Source: Flavobacteriales bacterium (lineage in GTDB: Bacteria > Bacteroidota > Bacteroidia > Flavobacteriales_E > Vicingaceae). Taken from it: 6,843 nucleotides of DNA. The DNA lies in assembly GCA_029262915.1 (NCBI GenBank), contig JAJCYN010000245.1:1-6843 (forward strand), written 5' to 3'. The notes beneath the pieces are model-generated. The model was not told the origin of the DNA. It saw nothing but the letters and a program-made list of their open reading frames with translations, and ran no database searches. Below, piece after piece: positions 5,671 through 6,843 of the stretch; the first letter of the stretch is position 1; each line of letters begins with the position of its first letter. The translations under genes were made by a program, and so were the position numbers.

Positions 5671-6822
5671 TTAAATAAGAGTTAACGCAAATTTTCTTGT
5701 TTCAATATCAGTTGAAACATAATCTTCATATGTTGGAGATTTAATGAAAGCAATGGCTTTCATGCTCTTCTGATTAATTTCTGCTATTTCTAAAAATTGA
5801 ATTTGATCACTTAAAAACGCCTCAACCGCTATTTCATTTGCAGCGTTTAAAATACAAGCTAAATTTCCTCCCTTTTCTAAAGCAATGTAAGCCAAAGAAA
5901 GGTTTAAAAATGTTTTTTGGTCTGGCTGTTCAAAAGTTAACTCGGGATAATCCATAAAATTAAATCGAGGAGATTTAGATGAAAACCGATGGGGAAATGA
6001 TAAGGCATATTGTATGGGATGCTTCATGTCTGGCAACCCCATCTGTGCTTTCATACTCCCATCTTCAAACTGAACAATAGAATGAATAATGGATTGTGGG
6101 TGAACAATAACATCTATCTGTTCTGGTTTTAAGTTAAACAACCATTTGGCTTCAATTACCTCTAATCCTTTATTCATAAGGGTTGCAGAATCAATAGTGA
6201 TTTTCGCCCCCATATCCCAATTAGGATGTTTTAAGGCTTGTTCTTTTGTAATATGTTTGAGTTCTTCTTTTTGCTGCCCTCTAAACGGTCCGCCAGATGC
6301 TGTTAAATATATTTTCTCTATCTTGTTTTGATATTCCCCTGTTAAGCATTGAAAAATTGCTCCATGCTCTGAATCAACTGGTAAAATTGCAACTCCATTT
6401 TCAGTAGCGAGCTTAGTAATTAATTCACCAGCAACAACTAAGGTTTCTTTATTCGCTAATGCAATATTCTTTTTGGCTTTAATTGCACGTATAGTTGGTA
6501 GTAATCCTGCATAACCGACTAATGCCGTCAACACAATATCCACATCCTCCATTTCAACCACTTGGGCTAATGCCTCTACTCCAGTGAATGTTTTAATGTT
6601 GTGTTCCCATAATTTTTCTGAAACCTCATCAAACTTACTTTCATTAACAATTACAACAGTGTTAGGTTTAAACTTTATGGCTTGTTCAATTAACAAATCA
6701 GCATTAGTATTTGCTGTTAAAACCTCTACCTGAAACTTATCAGAATGTTCTTCAATTACTTCTAAAGCTTGTGTTCCAATAGAGCCTGTAGAACCGAGTA
6801 TTGCAATTTTTTTCTTTTCCAA
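5671..6822 (-). CDS. dxr: 1-deoxy-D-xylulose 5-phosphate reductoisomerase, TTG start
   Basis: Dxr converts 1-deoxy-D-xylulose 5-phosphate to 2-C-methyl-D-erythritol 4-phosphate with NADPH and a divalent metal, the committed step of the MEP isoprenoid pathway. The N-terminal ILGSTGSIG (8-16) is the NADPH loop, followed by LANKETLV (122-129). Asp150 and Glu152 in LPVDSEHGAIF, with Glu221 in MNKGLEVIEA, are the metal ligands. The substrate and flexible-loop residues are seen in LTASGGPFRG and HPNWDMG (His199, Trp202). The C-terminal domain contains HPQSIIHSIVQFEDGSMKAQMGLPDMKHPIQYAL. Length is 383, near the usual 380-400. The start is TTG (6822-6820). An in-frame TAA lies two codons upstream and the next in-frame Met is residue 91, after the NADPH loop, so no ATG can serve. 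No clear Shine-Dalgarno is seen. Only 21 bases of upstream sequence are in the window, so the promoter is not visible. rseP follows. Confidence 0.97.
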   Translation of the reverse strand: MEKKKIAILGSTGSIGTQALEVIEEHSDKFQVEVLTANTNADLLIEQAIKFKPNTVVIVNESKFDEVSEKLWEHNIKTFTGVEALAQVVEMEDVDIVLTALVGYAGLLPTIRAIKAKKNIALANKETLVVAGELITKLATENGVAILPVDSEHGAIFQCLTGEYQNKIEKIYLTASGGPFRGQQKEELKHITKEQALKHPNWDMGAKITIDSATLMNKGLEVIEAKWLFNLKPEQIDVIVHPQSIIHSIVQFEDGSMKAQMGLPDMKHPIQYALSFPHRFSSKSPRFNFMDYPELTFEQPDQKTFLNLSLAYIALEKGGNLACILNAANEIAVEAFLSDQIQFLEIAEINQKSMKAIAFIKSPTYEDYVSTDIETRKFALTLI

Positions 6823-6843
6823 TACTTATTTTTTTCTTGAGTT

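Noticed and set aside
6146..6331. Plus-strand open frame opposite dxr
   Set aside because: It is antisense to the conserved catalytic core of dxr and has no family motif.
1..6843. CRISPR array, tRNA or rRNA gene, insertion sequence, defence system
   Set aside because: No regularly spaced repeats, cloverleaf-like segment, transposase motif or defence-gene signature was seen on either strand; genes fill nearly the whole window.

Overview
The window looks like chromosome from a member of the Bacteroidota, most likely a marine, Flavobacteriia-like bacterium. The DNA is AT-rich, start codons lack clear Shine-Dalgarno sequences, and two sites upstream of genes match or nearly match the Bacteroidota -7 promoter box TAnnTTTG. 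The proteins also read as Bacteroidota versions of their families. The assignment to a class is inference; no rRNA or taxonomic marker is present.

Layout, left to right. At positions 1-2075, three genes lie on the minus strand. In transcription order they are an iodotyrosine deiodinase-like nitroreductase, acyl carrier protein (acpP) and 3-oxoacyl-ACP synthase II (fabF, cut by the left edge). A near-consensus promoter precedes acpP, and a perfect AT-rich hairpin separates acpP from fabF. At 2112-2675 purN lies on the plus strand, divergent from the nitroreductase across a 36-bp gap. At 2676-2776 there is a convergent gap with two interleaved inverted repeats and no classical terminator. At 2777-6822 four genes lie on the minus strand: in transcription order dxr, rseP, a secreted protein of unknown family, and a small polysaccharide deacetylase whose ATG directly follows the stop codon of the unknown gene. 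A hairpin just after the rseP stop codon suggests dxr-rseP and unknown-deacetylase are separate transcription units.

How the genes relate. Most of the window is core metabolism: fatty acid elongation (AcpP, FabF), purine synthesis (PurN), isoprenoid precursor synthesis by the MEP pathway (Dxr), and intramembrane proteolysis (RseP). The accessory parts are the nitroreductase and the unknown-deacetylase pair. The nitroreductase keeps the three residues that clamp the amino-acid part of the substrate in animal iodotyrosine deiodinases, so it can be assigned more precisely than 'nitroreductase'. I found no mobile element, CRISPR array, tRNA, rRNA or defence system. I see no convincing evidence of an undescribed multi-gene system; the best leads are the deiodinase-like enzyme, the intercistronic structures, and the unknown secreted protein paired with the deacetylase.
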